Positions 52,701 to 64,000 of a DNA stretch of 64,000 nt are shown here, in pieces; positions within the stretch are counted from its first letter, which is position 1, and every line of letters begins with the position of its first letter. The translations under genes were made by a program, and so were the position numbers. Origin of the DNA: Paramecium pentaurelia (taxonomy: Eukaryota > Ciliophora > Oligohymenophorea > Peniculida > Parameciidae). The stretch is taken from NCBI GenBank assembly GCA_905183005.1, contig CAJJDO010000119.1, positions 288,164-352,163 on the forward strand, read 5' to 3'. The notes beneath the pieces are model-generated. The model had not been told where the DNA came from, ran no database searches, and saw only the letters and a program-made list of their open reading frames with translations.

Positions 52701-54154
52701 AAAAACATTATTTCTTATCTAATTATTTTAATTTCTATTGGTTTATCAGTTTGTAAATAGGAATAATGTTAACTCAATTATTATTTTACAACTTCAAAAT
52801 TATTTAATAATTCCTCCTTTTTAGACCTTAATTATTTAATTAAAGCATTTATTAATTCAATGTTCGATTAATTTGTAATTAATTATATCAAAAGATCTTC
52901 GCCATTTAATTAATTAGCTGAAGAGTCATTAAAATTAAAACTGATATAGTTGGGCAATAATAAAAAACTATTTGAACTTTGTATGAGATACTCCTAGAAT
53001 AATTTTAATGTTGTAAACTTTTTAAATATAAAATTTTAGTTTACAAATATTTTCAGCTTACCTGCCTATTTGTTATAAGGCAATTAAATTACTTAATTAG
53101 AAGTGATTAATTAATTCCAAGAATCTTGAACTGAAGTACCTGATTATAATGTTTATAATAATTAATCTTTATAAACAATTGGTCTATAACACATTAAATC
53201 TGATATCATATTTACCCAACAATAATGTATCATCCAATCCTTAGATTGTTTAATGTATTTTGAGTATCCATCTGTAATTTGTTTTATAATATTCTAAATG
53301 GAATAGCCTAATTTCAACTGATTTAATATGGACCATTTCAAATTTTCGAAATAGTAATAGATTTCATATATTTGAAGTGGGTTTTGGATTTATTTATCAT
53401 AGAAATTCAAAAGTAAGAATTTTCCTCCTTCTATAACAGAAGATATTAATTCATCGCTGGGTTTTAATTAAGATATTGATGAAAGTAAACCGCACATAAT
53501 AGATATAACTAACTCCTTTCCTTTTTAAGAGTTTGTCCTACAATGAGCTACACAAGTTTTAATCATTTATAGTTCAAATTCCACCCCATTAAGCCAAATA
53601 TTGATTGCTTCTACTTATGTTTGCGATTCAATTTCTTAGATATATTCTAAATATTTCTTTTTTTAATCTTCCTACATATATCTATCAACATTCTTTAATT
53701 AATATGAAAATATTATTCTAAATAAATCATTACAAATTTAGAGCAATGAATAAAATAGAAAACCTGAAAGTCTAATATATGTAAGTAGTTATTTCATTAA
53801 TTATTCTACAGTTTTTTCTATAAGTTAATAATTTTTTGTATTTAAAGACTCCTCATTACACAGAATTTGAAATTTCTCCTTGTTATTGTAAAACCACTAA
53901 AATGCAGTAAGTACTTCATCTTAATTCATTTTATCTTGAAAACTTAAAGATTTTTCAACAATTATGTTAGTAAATGTTTATAATTTAGATGCAAAATCTT
54001 CTTCATATTATTAATGTCTATATATGGAATCACTATAAACCTATGTTGTTCCACAGCATCCACCACCTCTTAATTGGATGGAAGATACCTAGTTTAGATC
54101 ATTTGACTGAGGTATTGGGCATTCCAATAATTCTGTAATCTTTAGCAGTTACAT
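43799..54154 (-). CDS. Giant NACHT / WD40 STAND-type NTPase
   Basis: About 3,450 residues. The start, P-loop, WD40 repeats and TGA all lie in one frame, so introns, if any, sum to a multiple of three. The N-terminus (MQLLKITELLECP then LRGGGCCGTTQVYS) leads into about 1,200 helical residues. The NACHT domain has Walker A GKAGSGKS at about 1,280, Walker B-like KIVIILESYDEM, and VIITTREE as a sensor-type motif. NHKSIQEFFVAKYI closes the ATPase module, as in many NACHT proteins. A pentapeptide-like stretch (IDLSNISIADTKLNGISF) precedes about 1,500 residues of WD40 repeats (for example LISGSEDGVINIW, LASGSLDKNICLWD, MASSSLDNTIIFWD). STAND NTPases work as ligand-gated switches; which ligand is unknown here. 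I did not check every codon for TGA. Confidence 0.82.
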
Positions 54155-54463
54155 TATTTAATTAACAATAATTATTGAAATTCGTCGCATAATGTGTTTT
54201 ACTCTTATATACACATTTAGTTGCAATAATTGCTTATTTTATCATAAATTATAATTGCTTGAAACTTTTACTAATTGCATATAAAATTTATTTATTTTTA
54301 AGGAATTTACTAAAATAAAATCAATCAAAAATTTACAAAGAATATGTTTATAAATAAATTCATTTAGATTATTTCTTTTTTATTGACTAAATTCTTTAAA
54401 AAATCTGAAAAGAATATAATGATTCTTTAAATAATAGAAAATTGACAGGCACATAAAATCTAA
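54155..54463. other. Intergenic
   Basis: 5' flank of the NACHT gene. AT-rich; nothing recognised. Confidence 0.5.
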
Positions 54464-57170
54464 ATGTCAAAACATATCTCTAATATCTAAGAGAAATATT
54501 ATTTTTCAATCCATCAAAAAATTGAGGATGGAATGGTCAAATCCAAGATGAATAAAGCTTAATTTAGATTTTTGATTGATAATGATTTTAAAAGAGAATG
54601 TTGTTATTTAATGATTTTTTTAATTTGAAAAAAAATCTGTCAAAAGGTATGGGCGGATATGATAAAATAATGTAAAACAAGGATTAAAATGAAATTATAG
54701 TGGCTGAAATCTATTTATATGAATAGAAAAAGCTTAATTTCGAAATTTTTCATATCTTAGTGCATAAAAAATTGAATTAATTCATTCAATGATTTTTTTT
54801 TTCATTCATTCGATTAGCCACTTTTAGTTAGGTTCTCCGATTATAAAGTTATTATTTTCTTAATAAAAACGAAAAAAAAGTCATTAGATTATTTAATTAA
54901 ATAAATATTATCTATACATAAATTTAGATACAAGTCGATAATATGCTTATTAAATTGTAAAATATACAAAATAAAACATAATCATATTTTGTGGAAGAAA
55001 ATCTAATCATTTTAACTTGCTCATCGAAAAATTCTAAATTAAATCTAAACTGTCAGATTAGTTTTAATCTGCTCATGAAAATGCTATCATTAGTATGAAT
55101 TTATCAGATATTCAAAACGAATTTATCAAATTATTATCGCCGCCATAATGACAAGCAAGTGAATATCACCTTTCAAAAGATCATGCGAGTAACTAAATTC
55201 TCGTTGTCATAGAATAATTACAAAAATTCAAAAGACCAAAGGAATACAAGGTTTTTACTGAAATTTTCTCTTTAAAATATACAAAATAAAAAAGTAAAGT
55301 ATTTTCTGAGGTTTAAACACAATAGAAGAAGAAAAATTAGAAATTAAAATTTCAATTTATTTGAGAAATTGATTTACCTTTACAGCAGAGAGGAGATATA
55401 TCCAACTTTCAACTAATACATAATTATTAAGAAATTGAAAACACTATCCCATCTCTTTTAATAAGAATTTAAGGAAAATTAAAAGAAAACAATTCGTTTA
55501 AACTTCTTTTAGAGGTATATCTTTTGATGAATAAGACATTTTTGAATAAATTATTCGAGATTTCAATTTATCAAAAGATGAGGGAAAAGCATTATTTTGG
55601 AATATAAATAAAATTAATTAATTTATTATAGAATTATTAGCACCTCTTGATCTCAAGAAATTGCACAAAATTTTTCTTTACGAAATTAAATTGGATGAAA
55701 TGTTCCTCATCCAGGTTTTGAGTTACGATAATATCATTCCCATAATGAAAATGAAAAAGTAGTAGTACTATTCCCATAGTTTGAATTTATCGTAAACGAA
55801 ATACGATTCACTTAAATTTAAGACCAGTAAATCTATTGTGAACATCAAATTAGCAAAGAATAACTACACTTTTTGCACTTGATCGATGTTGAGTTGATGT
55901 ATTGAGACTCAATAATTGAGGAGAACACAAAGCTTAAAATAGCAACGTAGGTAAATTTTGAAAGAAAAAGAATTTTGTAATTGATAACATTTCAAAATAT
56001 GACTAAGAAAATGATTTGAAAACAGTTGCTTCAAGGATTAAAAATGAATTGCCAAATGTGTTTATATAAATTGAAATTAATTAACTAAGGTATTCATACA
56101 TTCAAACTATGATGTTATAATTCAAATTAAAAATCTTACTAGAACCTACAATTAAGTAGTAAAATTTGAATATTAAAACTAATTAGTTAAAATTTTTAAT
56201 AATTGTTTGAGGAACATATTGATAATATTATGTAATCTTTCAGACAAAAATTTGCACATTGATATTGAAAGGAGTTATGAATGTTGGATAGGAAAAAGAA
56301 TATTTGTAAAGTCTTAATAATTCTTTATGAAACATACTTAGAGTTCAAAAAATACTTAAAATATTGAAGGCACTTATTTCTAAAATAACCTGTTTATTAA
56401 AGTAATACAACAGGATTGCCTTTTTAATAACTTATGATAATAAACTGATAATGCATCATCATCCAAATAGTAACAATGAGTTGACGTTTACAAAAAAAAT
56501 TGATGCTCAAGACAAAAATTGATATTCGAATAAATAGTAAAAAGTTGGTATATCAACAGAAAAAAAATCAGTAATAGTCTAAGAAGTTTAATGATCAATA
56601 AAGGGTTAAGAGTGCAAAAAATTTAACATGTAAAACATTCAAGTCAAGGAAATGAATTATTATTTCTAATAGGCTAAAGTATAAGGGTAAATTTGTGGTC
56701 TATTTGTAGGAACAAGGAATTTAACAGTGGACTGCATAATTGATGGAGTCGATGAAGAAAAGCATGGTAAAGGTTTAATATTTTCTACTTCAGATTAAGA
56801 GTGAAGCATGACTAAAGTGTAAAATCTTTTGGAAAAGCAGATACTTATGCTGAAATGGGATTAACCGCTCTTATGATTTCCATTTCTACTGGAGGAGTGA
56901 AGTGAGAAAGTTTTCAATTATATTTTGATTGCTATTAAAACTGGAGGTGCAATAGATTGGGTTATTTAGGTATTGAAAGTGGCATGGATTTAGGAGTTGC
57001 TGCAGGTCCAATTAGAGTTGTGATTGGAGATTTTTGTTGGAAGAGGGAGTTTAATTTTAATTGATTAAACTGAAACTCATTTGTCATGTTTCTTAATGAA
57101 TTATATTTAGGCTTCCGACAACCACACAGAAGAATATCAAAAATGATGAAATTTTGTAGCAATTACAAAC
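54464..57170 (+). pseudogene. Degenerate coding-like region, unidentified
   Basis: Protein-like plus-strand stretches alternate frames and are broken by TGA without plausible introns. Examples are MSKHISNIQEKYYFS from 54464, FDEQDIFEQIIRDFNLSKD near 55530, ASRIKNELPNVFIQIE near 56020, ITYDNKLIMHHHPN near 56430, and ADTYAEMGLTALMIS near 56840. The last is followed by ESGMDLGVAAGPIRVVIGD near 56970. They read as pieces of one or more real proteins. I do not recognise the family. Decayed gene, heavily error-laden sequence, or germline-type DNA are all possible. Confidence 0.45.
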
Positions 57171-60100
57171 AAAACAAATAAATTTATGGATGATTATTTA
57201 TTTTTGTTAAGATTAATTAAATATTTCTTTTTCAAAAATTTTGGATGCTTTCAATATTTTATTATACTTTCTAAATTTCATCATAGAACATATTAATTAA
57301 TTTTAAGGGCTGAATATATCAACAGAATAATTATCTTTTTATGAACATCTCTCTAGTGTTTAAATTAAAATTACTAATTTACAATGATCTAGTTCATAAT
57401 AATTTATGAATTCTATAGTATGTTAGCTTTAAAAAAAAATAAGACAACTTTGTTTTATGATAAAAATGCAAGTTTGAAAAAGTTTATATTATTTTTCACT
57501 AATTAATTTTTATGGTTATATGTTTGAATTTAAGAGTAAGTTTTTAGCAATAATTAAAATCAATTACTAAAATGGCCAATCAATTTAATTTATGGTCATT
57601 CAATAACATAGTGTAAACAGTAACATAAATATTATTAATGGAAATCCAAAAAAAAGGCATTTAAATAGTTCAGTTAATTTAATTAACATCAACTCATCTG
57701 AATTAGTGTATAAAAAGTCATTGTTATAATAATAATTTTAGATTGAGGAAGTAAAAATTATAGTTGCAAGACTTGTTTAATAATTTATCATTAATGAATT
57801 TTAGTAGTTTCTTATTTATAAATTATTAATATTATATTTATTTTAGATTCATTTTTTAGTATCATCTAAATTAATGTAAGTAAATTTATATTGGTCCTTT
57901 TCAAGCTCATTCATATCATAATAGAATTCTCTAACAATCTTTTGATTAATCTCATATCATTAATTTGCATCTTCTCAGACACTCAATAGGTTAATTGGAA
58001 TTCATTAAATTATTGAGATTTACTTTCATAGGTTTGTTCTCCTATATTGAAACAGAAATCTTTTTCTAATTTCTCTTTAGTATAATTTTATAGCTTATTT
58101 TAACCCTTTTAAATCTATATTCATAATCTATAAAAATTTTAACCAATTAAACTTAATTATTTCTTTATTTTTTTTAACAGAGCTTCTCTATTTCTTTTAT
58201 TATTAAAATTTTTGATTTGTAATCGATCAAAGTTAAAGTAAGCAAAAAAATCATTTTAAATTGCTTGAATTAAATAAATCTTTATTAATAAAGTCATCGT
58301 TAATGCTCTTAAATTATCTCAAGAATTAAGCTTTTATTAATTTTAAATGAAAATTAATTTTCTAGACTACTCTCATTTGTTGAAAACTATCTTTTTTCAA
58401 CAATTAATAAATAATATATGTTAAACTAATATCATATTTTAAAAAATGATTAATAATCTTATATAAAGGCATTGATGCGTTCTCACCTACTTTTCATATA
58501 CTCTTTTTTAATTGAATTTTATCCTATACTGAGCTAAATTAGACTTTGCCTTTCAAAGTGTCTTAAAAACTAACTTGTAATTGCGAAAGTAAATTTCTAA
58601 TAAAAAATTGCAAATACATCAATTTTGATTGTTTTTTTAATTAAGCATCCAGATAAAGTTTTTAATTTGATTTAGGTATTTTTAAAGTAAATCTTCCTCT
58701 TGATTGAAGGAATCAAATTAATTTCTAATTGATAAGGGAGAATATTCAATTATTTTTCCTTTTCAAGATTTTACTTTTTTAATTGAAGACCACAATGCTA
58801 ATACACCTTGTATAAAATAGTCTCTTCAGAAAATAATTTAGCACAAAATCTCGAACTAAAATGTTACTAATAATTAGATTTTTTTTTGATATCCAACAGA
58901 AGCAAAAATTTACTGAGCACTTTCCTTTTATACTATTTACTTCTTTTAGACAAGCAAATGTGATTCTAATTTATGTTTTTATTATGGAATAAAAAATAGA
59001 TCTAGACTTTTTAGATAAATCGTTATTGTATTTTATCAACTTCTAAATTGTGTGAAGATAAGGGTCGACTATTCAAATAGTGCAATAAATTTTCAAAATA
59101 TTGTGAATGTTGAATTTGAAATTATCAAGAATTTAGTTTATGACCGGATATGAAATCACAGTTAATAAATTATTTGAAGTTTAAAGGTATATTTTCTTCA
59201 ATAAAATAAAAATATTTTTTATTAAATAAAATTTTAAGAATCACTTCTAAAAGAAGGAATAATTAACAATTATTTATAGATGTTTGCAGATATTCTACCC
59301 TTAAATCGTTGCCCCTTTATATCATGCAAAAGCATTTTCTTTATAAATGGTAACCAGCTATTCTAATTCTATTGCAATCCCATCCATTTCATTTTAAAAA
59401 AATAGCAAAACTAACTGGAATTAAATATTCTATCAACTAGTCTCTAACAAGATTTTTTGATGGCTGTGTTTGATAATTTTTGAATGGATAATTGTAAAAA
59501 TTAAATGATTGGCAAAAATCTAGCCTCATTCTCCTGATCGACCTCTCAAATCTTCTTTTTTTAATTTATCGATTGACTACTTGTGTGTACAATTTAAAGT
59601 TTGAATGTAAACTCTTTAGCAAAATAAGATTTTATTCTAAACTTTTATCCGTATAATCCTAATCCATATCTTCCAAATCTCTTAACTCTTACCCTTTTCA
59701 TCCAAAATCTATGGTCATAGATGTACAAGCCTTTGACTGCTATTAATTGTAAATTGTGCCAATTCTATATAAATTTTGATTCTGCAATCCAAGTACTTTA
59801 TGAATTTCAACTCCAAACATCCCTCAATTAATGGAATAAATATGCAAAAAATCAATAGCTATATACTAGCATATTAATTATATAATTAATTATGCAAATT
59901 CTTACTTTTCTCAAGAATTAAACAATCTAATTATGCTAAATTTGGAAAAAAAAAATATATTTTCACAACTCCTTACAATTTGAAAAACAAAAAGTGAATA
60001 TGGAAGATCCAAATATTAAAAAAAGTTGAATTACTTTAAAAAATAATTGTAAGTCACTGCACCGAATTAGTTGGGTATTTATCGATTATTGGTTATCTTT

Positions 60101-61391
60101 CAACAAATGCATAATGAAAATATCATTTCTTTATTGTACGATTAGAGTACTTACTCTTCTTAGATATTATAGATGAAATACACCAAAATAGATATAGCAT
60201 TTAACCATGAAATTAATCGAAATATTAAGGAAAAGGCAGAAATAATAGTCTAATACTTTTAAGGTAATCATTATTATTAAATGCGTTATGAGCTGAAGAG
60301 CTTAGTCAAGAATGTGTGTTCAAATTATTGGCCATCGAATCTCAAACCACAATTCAGATTAAGATTAAAATAGATTTAAAAGATGTTAAAATCAATATAC
60401 AGAATATAAACCTATATCTAGGTAATATTACAAATTTTTTTTTCTGATAATCATATTATCAAGATAGTTCTATTTAATATTTTACTGAGAAAAAAAATTC
60501 TGTTCATTGTTAAAATTAATTTATTTATTAAGAATAAAAAATACCGCCCCGAAGACTTGAACTTTTCGTTAAAAAGGAAAACACTTTACCTCTAAGCTAG
60601 ATGATATAATTCTTAAATTAGTAAAGAAAATATTTATTAATCATTTCATGATCTATTAATATGTTCAACTTATAATAAGTTTTGTAATTGATGGATTCTA
60701 AATTCTAAATATTAAATAATTTAATTTAACTTCTGAAATTATTTCAGATTCATTTTGAACAAGGTAAATTCAGGAGATGAATGTTTATATCTTATTTTGA
60801 AATTGCTCTTCAAAAATATCTTATTTTGCTATTATGTTTAAAATGAAAAAAAAAATAATTCAATTAAATCCAAAAAAAATATGCTTATTAATTAAATTAA
60901 TGTATGAATCAAGAAGAAATACTAATCTTCTTGTAATTATTTAGGAAAATATCATTTAGTAATTTAAAAAATAATAGTTAATTAAACAAGATTGGCTTTT
61001 GCTATATAAAATTATTAAATAATATTAACAAACAGATATTGTTAACTTCAAAATATTTGCTTTTTAAATTTTTTCGAGAAAATATTATTCTCTAATGAGT
61101 TTTGAACTCAATTAAATTCTTCTAAAGAAACAATCTTCCTAAATTTTAGTTATAATCAAATATATCAGTCTACTAAATTTTCTTTTTAAAGAAAATAACA
61201 TTATAATTTCAAACAAAAAAAAAGAAGGATGTAAATTCCAAATGAAATTTATATGAACTTATTTAAATAAAAATGAAAAAATCTCTAAATGATTGGATTT
61301 TGATTTAATAAAAATGAAAATATTGAGTTGGAAACTTAAAAAAATATTTATAAGACTTTTGAGTAGTATTGAATTTGGAAGCAAATTACTG
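57171..61391. other. Gene-poor AT-rich stretch with scattered relics
   Basis: 4.2 kb without a convincing gene. Minus strand 57880-58260 has coding-like pieces (FDRLQIKNFNNKRNRE, TKEKLEKDFCFNIGEQ, EINQKIVREFYYDMN) separated by TGA or frame changes. Plus strand about 60090-60420 has a longer open piece (HNENIISLLYDQSTYSS, YTKIDIAFNHEIN, LVKNVCSNYWPSNLKPQ) with no clear start. The remainder is homopolymer-rich. No mobile-element protein, terminal repeats or RNA gene was recognised. Confidence 0.5.
60540..60606 (-). other. tRNA-like fragment
   Basis: On the minus strand, TAGAGGTAAAGT resembles a D-arm and GTTCAAG resembles a T-loop, ahead of a GC-rich end GGGGCGGTA. The two acceptor strands do not pair, the anticodon loop is irregular, and the T-stem has a mismatch. 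If derived from a tRNA it is decayed. Confidence 0.25.
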
Positions 61392-62631
61392 AAAATCAGT
61401 AATGATTGATATTTTTAATTTATATCTAAAATCCAAAGTCACTTTCTACTTGGAAAAATTTGATTTTTGAGTAATTTCTGAAAGAGTTTAAATAACTTTA
61501 AATTTGTCTAGTTGTCTGGTTGATGAGTTCACCAAAAGAATACAGTATTTAAAAGCTAAAAAGTGATGAGATATATTTTGAATTGATATTAATTTTTCGT
61601 TTAATTCATCTTTAAGATAAAGTGATTATACAGTACTCTTTTTAAAAATCTATCTCAGTAATTTAAAAATCTTAATTGTCGAAATTCATTAAAGATTGTT
61701 GAAAGTTGCACTTTTGGATTTAGCATTAAGTCAATTATCATCAGTAATAAAGATAAGCAGATTGTTATTTCTTTTAATTATAATCTAGGGTAAATATTGT
61801 TCTATTCTTAAATCTTAATCTTTTGTGGTAAAACTACTTCTTGGTGAAAAATTTATCTTTACAGATTATTTTCAGAATATTATCTATTTAATAAATAATA
61901 AAAGGTATTATTAAATTTAATTATTATATATAACAGAAATGGAATAAAACATTGAAAAATAAGCATTTATCTAGCTTTAGTAGTGAAGACGAAGTGTAGA
62001 ATCTTATAAAGAAATAATTAAAAAAAATATTAGATTTAGATTGGAATTATAATTGTTGTTTGATAAATTATCAAATTCACTTTTTCTATAAATCTTCTAT
62101 AAAGCAACTTCCTTTTTATTTAAACAATGTCTTTAAACCTATCCCGGATTGATCTATAAACTCTCCTTTCAGAATTAAAGCTCCTTGAGCTTGAAATACT
62201 GCCTTTTGGGATATAAGGAGTGTAGTGATGTAATTGGAGGCTAAAAATATGATAGGGGATAAATAGTACCTTATTAAATATGGCTATGTTATTGGAGTGG
62301 AATCGTAAATTATGCAAGAATATCTTTGTAGTTTTTATCAGAGGATTTAATTTGTTATCCTGTTTTGACATTCCATAGACGGATAGAGTTATCATCACTA
62401 CCAAAAGCTAATGTATTTCCATCAGGAGAGAAACAGACTGACATGACAGAAAATTCATGACCATCCAACCTAATAAATTCATGGACTTTTATGTTCTTCC
62501 ATTTACAATTGAATAGTTAAGCTCCATTCAAATTCAATCCGCTGATATCTACATAATCAAACTCAGATCCACTCAAGTTACAACTAACAAAGTTACCCCC
62601 AATTAAAGAAGTATTCTTCATCCTGATATTT
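61392..62631. repeat. First copy of an exact 1,240-bp duplication (probable contig overlap)
   Basis: Identical by eye to 62633-63872. It ends at the N at 62632, in the middle of coding sequence. Confidence 0.9.
62077..62631 (-). pseudogene. Duplicate 3' fragment of the pentapeptide/WD40 gene (assembly artefact)
   Basis: The same reading frame and TGA as the gene at 63318-64000, cut at its 5' side by the N. It encodes only the last pentapeptide units, one WD40 repeat and the C-terminal tail. It should not be counted as a separate gene. Confidence 0.85.
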
Positions 62632-62632
62632 N
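62632..62632. other. Single N joining two contigs
   Basis: One unknown base where copy 1 ends (CCTGATATTT) and copy 2 begins (AAAATCAGTAATG). In copy 2 the coding sequence continues ACAAAGG in place of the N. Confidence 0.85.
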
Positions 62633-63872
62633 AAAATCAGTAATGATTGATATTTTTAATTTATATCTAAAATCCAAAGTCACTTTCTACTTGGAAAAAT
62701 TTGATTTTTGAGTAATTTCTGAAAGAGTTTAAATAACTTTAAATTTGTCTAGTTGTCTGGTTGATGAGTTCACCAAAAGAATACAGTATTTAAAAGCTAA
62801 AAAGTGATGAGATATATTTTGAATTGATATTAATTTTTCGTTTAATTCATCTTTAAGATAAAGTGATTATACAGTACTCTTTTTAAAAATCTATCTCAGT
62901 AATTTAAAAATCTTAATTGTCGAAATTCATTAAAGATTGTTGAAAGTTGCACTTTTGGATTTAGCATTAAGTCAATTATCATCAGTAATAAAGATAAGCA
63001 GATTGTTATTTCTTTTAATTATAATCTAGGGTAAATATTGTTCTATTCTTAAATCTTAATCTTTTGTGGTAAAACTACTTCTTGGTGAAAAATTTATCTT
63101 TACAGATTATTTTCAGAATATTATCTATTTAATAAATAATAAAAGGTATTATTAAATTTAATTATTATATATAACAGAAATGGAATAAAACATTGAAAAA
63201 TAAGCATTTATCTAGCTTTAGTAGTGAAGACGAAGTGTAGAATCTTATAAAGAAATAATTAAAAAAAATATTAGATTTAGATTGGAATTATAATTGTTGT
63301 TTGATAAATTATCAAATTCACTTTTTCTATAAATCTTCTATAAAGCAACTTCCTTTTTATTTAAACAATGTCTTTAAACCTATCCCGGATTGATCTATAA
63401 ACTCTCCTTTCAGAATTAAAGCTCCTTGAGCTTGAAATACTGCCTTTTGGGATATAAGGAGTGTAGTGATGTAATTGGAGGCTAAAAATATGATAGGGGA
63501 TAAATAGTACCTTATTAAATATGGCTATGTTATTGGAGTGGAATCGTAAATTATGCAAGAATATCTTTGTAGTTTTTATCAGAGGATTTAATTTGTTATC
63601 CTGTTTTGACATTCCATAGACGGATAGAGTTATCATCACTACCAAAAGCTAATGTATTTCCATCAGGAGAGAAACAGACTGACATGACAGAAAATTCATG
63701 ACCATCCAACCTAATAAATTCATGGACTTTTATGTTCTTCCATTTACAATTGAATAGTTAAGCTCCATTCAAATTCAATCCGCTGATATCTACATAATCA
63801 AACTCAGATCCACTCAAGTTACAACTAACAAAGTTACCCCCAATTAAAGAAGTATTCTTCATCCTGATATTT
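62633..63872. repeat. Second copy of the 1,240-bp duplication
   Basis: Begins inside AT-rich spacer and runs on without a break into unique coding sequence to the right edge. Confidence 0.9.
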
Positions 63873-64000
63873 ACAAAGGATTTCTTTCTCATATCTACCT
63901 TCATCTAAACTAAGGTATGTAATGAATTAGATCCACATTAGATAAAAGTGTTATCTATAGCTGTAAGGTGAACTAAAAATTACAAAAATTCAATGATCCT
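63318..64000 (-). CDS. Pentapeptide-repeat / WD40 protein, C-terminal part (5' end off window)
   Basis: The visible part, read from the right edge, has pentapeptide-type repeats (NTSLIGGNFVSCNLSGSEFD, YVDISGLNLNGAQLFNC). One complete WD40 unit follows (GHEFSVMSVCFSPDGNTLAF then GSDDNSIRLWNVKTG). After it comes a Gln-rich segment, a 29-nt GT...AG intron, and the tail LLISQKAVFQAQGALILKGE ... GIGLKTLFKQKGS before TGA (63318-63320). Pentapeptide repeats directly before WD40 also occur in the NACHT protein of this window, so this could be the end of a related STAND or kinase-type protein. The N-terminal domain that would decide is outside the window. Confidence 0.8.

Noticed and set aside
60540..60606. 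Functional tRNA-Val (AAC) or tRNA-Lys call.
   Set aside because: Acceptor strands do not pair and the anticodon loop cannot be made regular, so only a fragment is reported.
54464..61391. Transposon or integrated virus in the gene-poor block.
   Set aside because: No transposase, integrase, polymerase or capsid motif and no terminal repeats were recognised in the fragments.
1..64000. CRISPR arrays, bacterial operons, ribosome binding sites.
   Set aside because: The window is eukaryotic nuclear DNA with introns and a ciliate code; no spaced repeats were seen.

Overview
This window is macronuclear-type DNA from a ciliate, almost certainly Paramecium. The base composition is very AT-rich. Long reading frames appear only when TAA and TAG are read as glutamine and TGA is the sole stop. 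Nearly every gene is cut by tiny GT...AG introns, mostly 20-29 nt, and intergenic gaps are often only 16-600 bp. All models below use that code and were built by hand from the sequence. Family names rest on recognised motifs, not on database searches.

Layout. 1-1.5 kb: N-terminal part of a kinesin-13 with a SAP motif (minus strand, runs off the left edge). 2.3-3.8 kb: multi-spanning membrane protein. 4.6-5.3 kb: DnaJ (DNAJC9-like), followed after 16 bp by a gp210 nucleoporin (5.3-9.9 kb). 10.0-11.9 kb: IFT56/TTC26 (minus). 12.8-13.0 kb: small MGC protein. 13.9-18.8 kb: one long minus-strand frame joining an N-terminal zinc-finger module, WD40, CRAL-TRIO and a Gln/Pro-rich tail. 19.1-20.6 kb: CK1-like kinase, then a second small MGC protein. 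21.4-22.7 kb: mitochondrial succinyl-CoA ligase beta. 24.1-26.0 kb: a small membrane ORF and an unknown protein. 27.3-28.4 kb: nucleoside hydrolase (minus). 29.0-31.8 kb: unknown polytopic membrane protein. 31.9-34.0 kb: CFAP52/WDR16 with a poly-Gln tail (minus). 34.5-43.1 kb: giant cysteine-rich, repeat-rich surface protein (minus). 43.8-54.2 kb: giant NACHT/WD40 STAND protein (minus). 54.2-62.1 kb: gene-poor AT-rich DNA with coding-like relics. 62.1-64 kb: 3' part of a pentapeptide/WD40 gene (minus, runs off the right edge).

Two single N characters (23150 and 62632) each sit between two exact copies of about 1.1-1.2 kb. These are best read as unmerged contig overlaps, not biological duplications. 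Left uncorrected they create a false second 3' end of the succinyl-CoA ligase gene and a false truncated WD40 gene.

Several genes serve cilia and microtubules (IFT56, CFAP52, kinesin-13). Others serve the nuclear pore (gp210), mitochondria (succinyl-CoA ligase), chaperoning (DnaJ) and nucleoside salvage. The most unusual proteins are the zinc-finger/WD40/CRAL-TRIO fusion, the roughly 3,450-residue NACHT/WD40 protein, and the SAP-kinesin-13.
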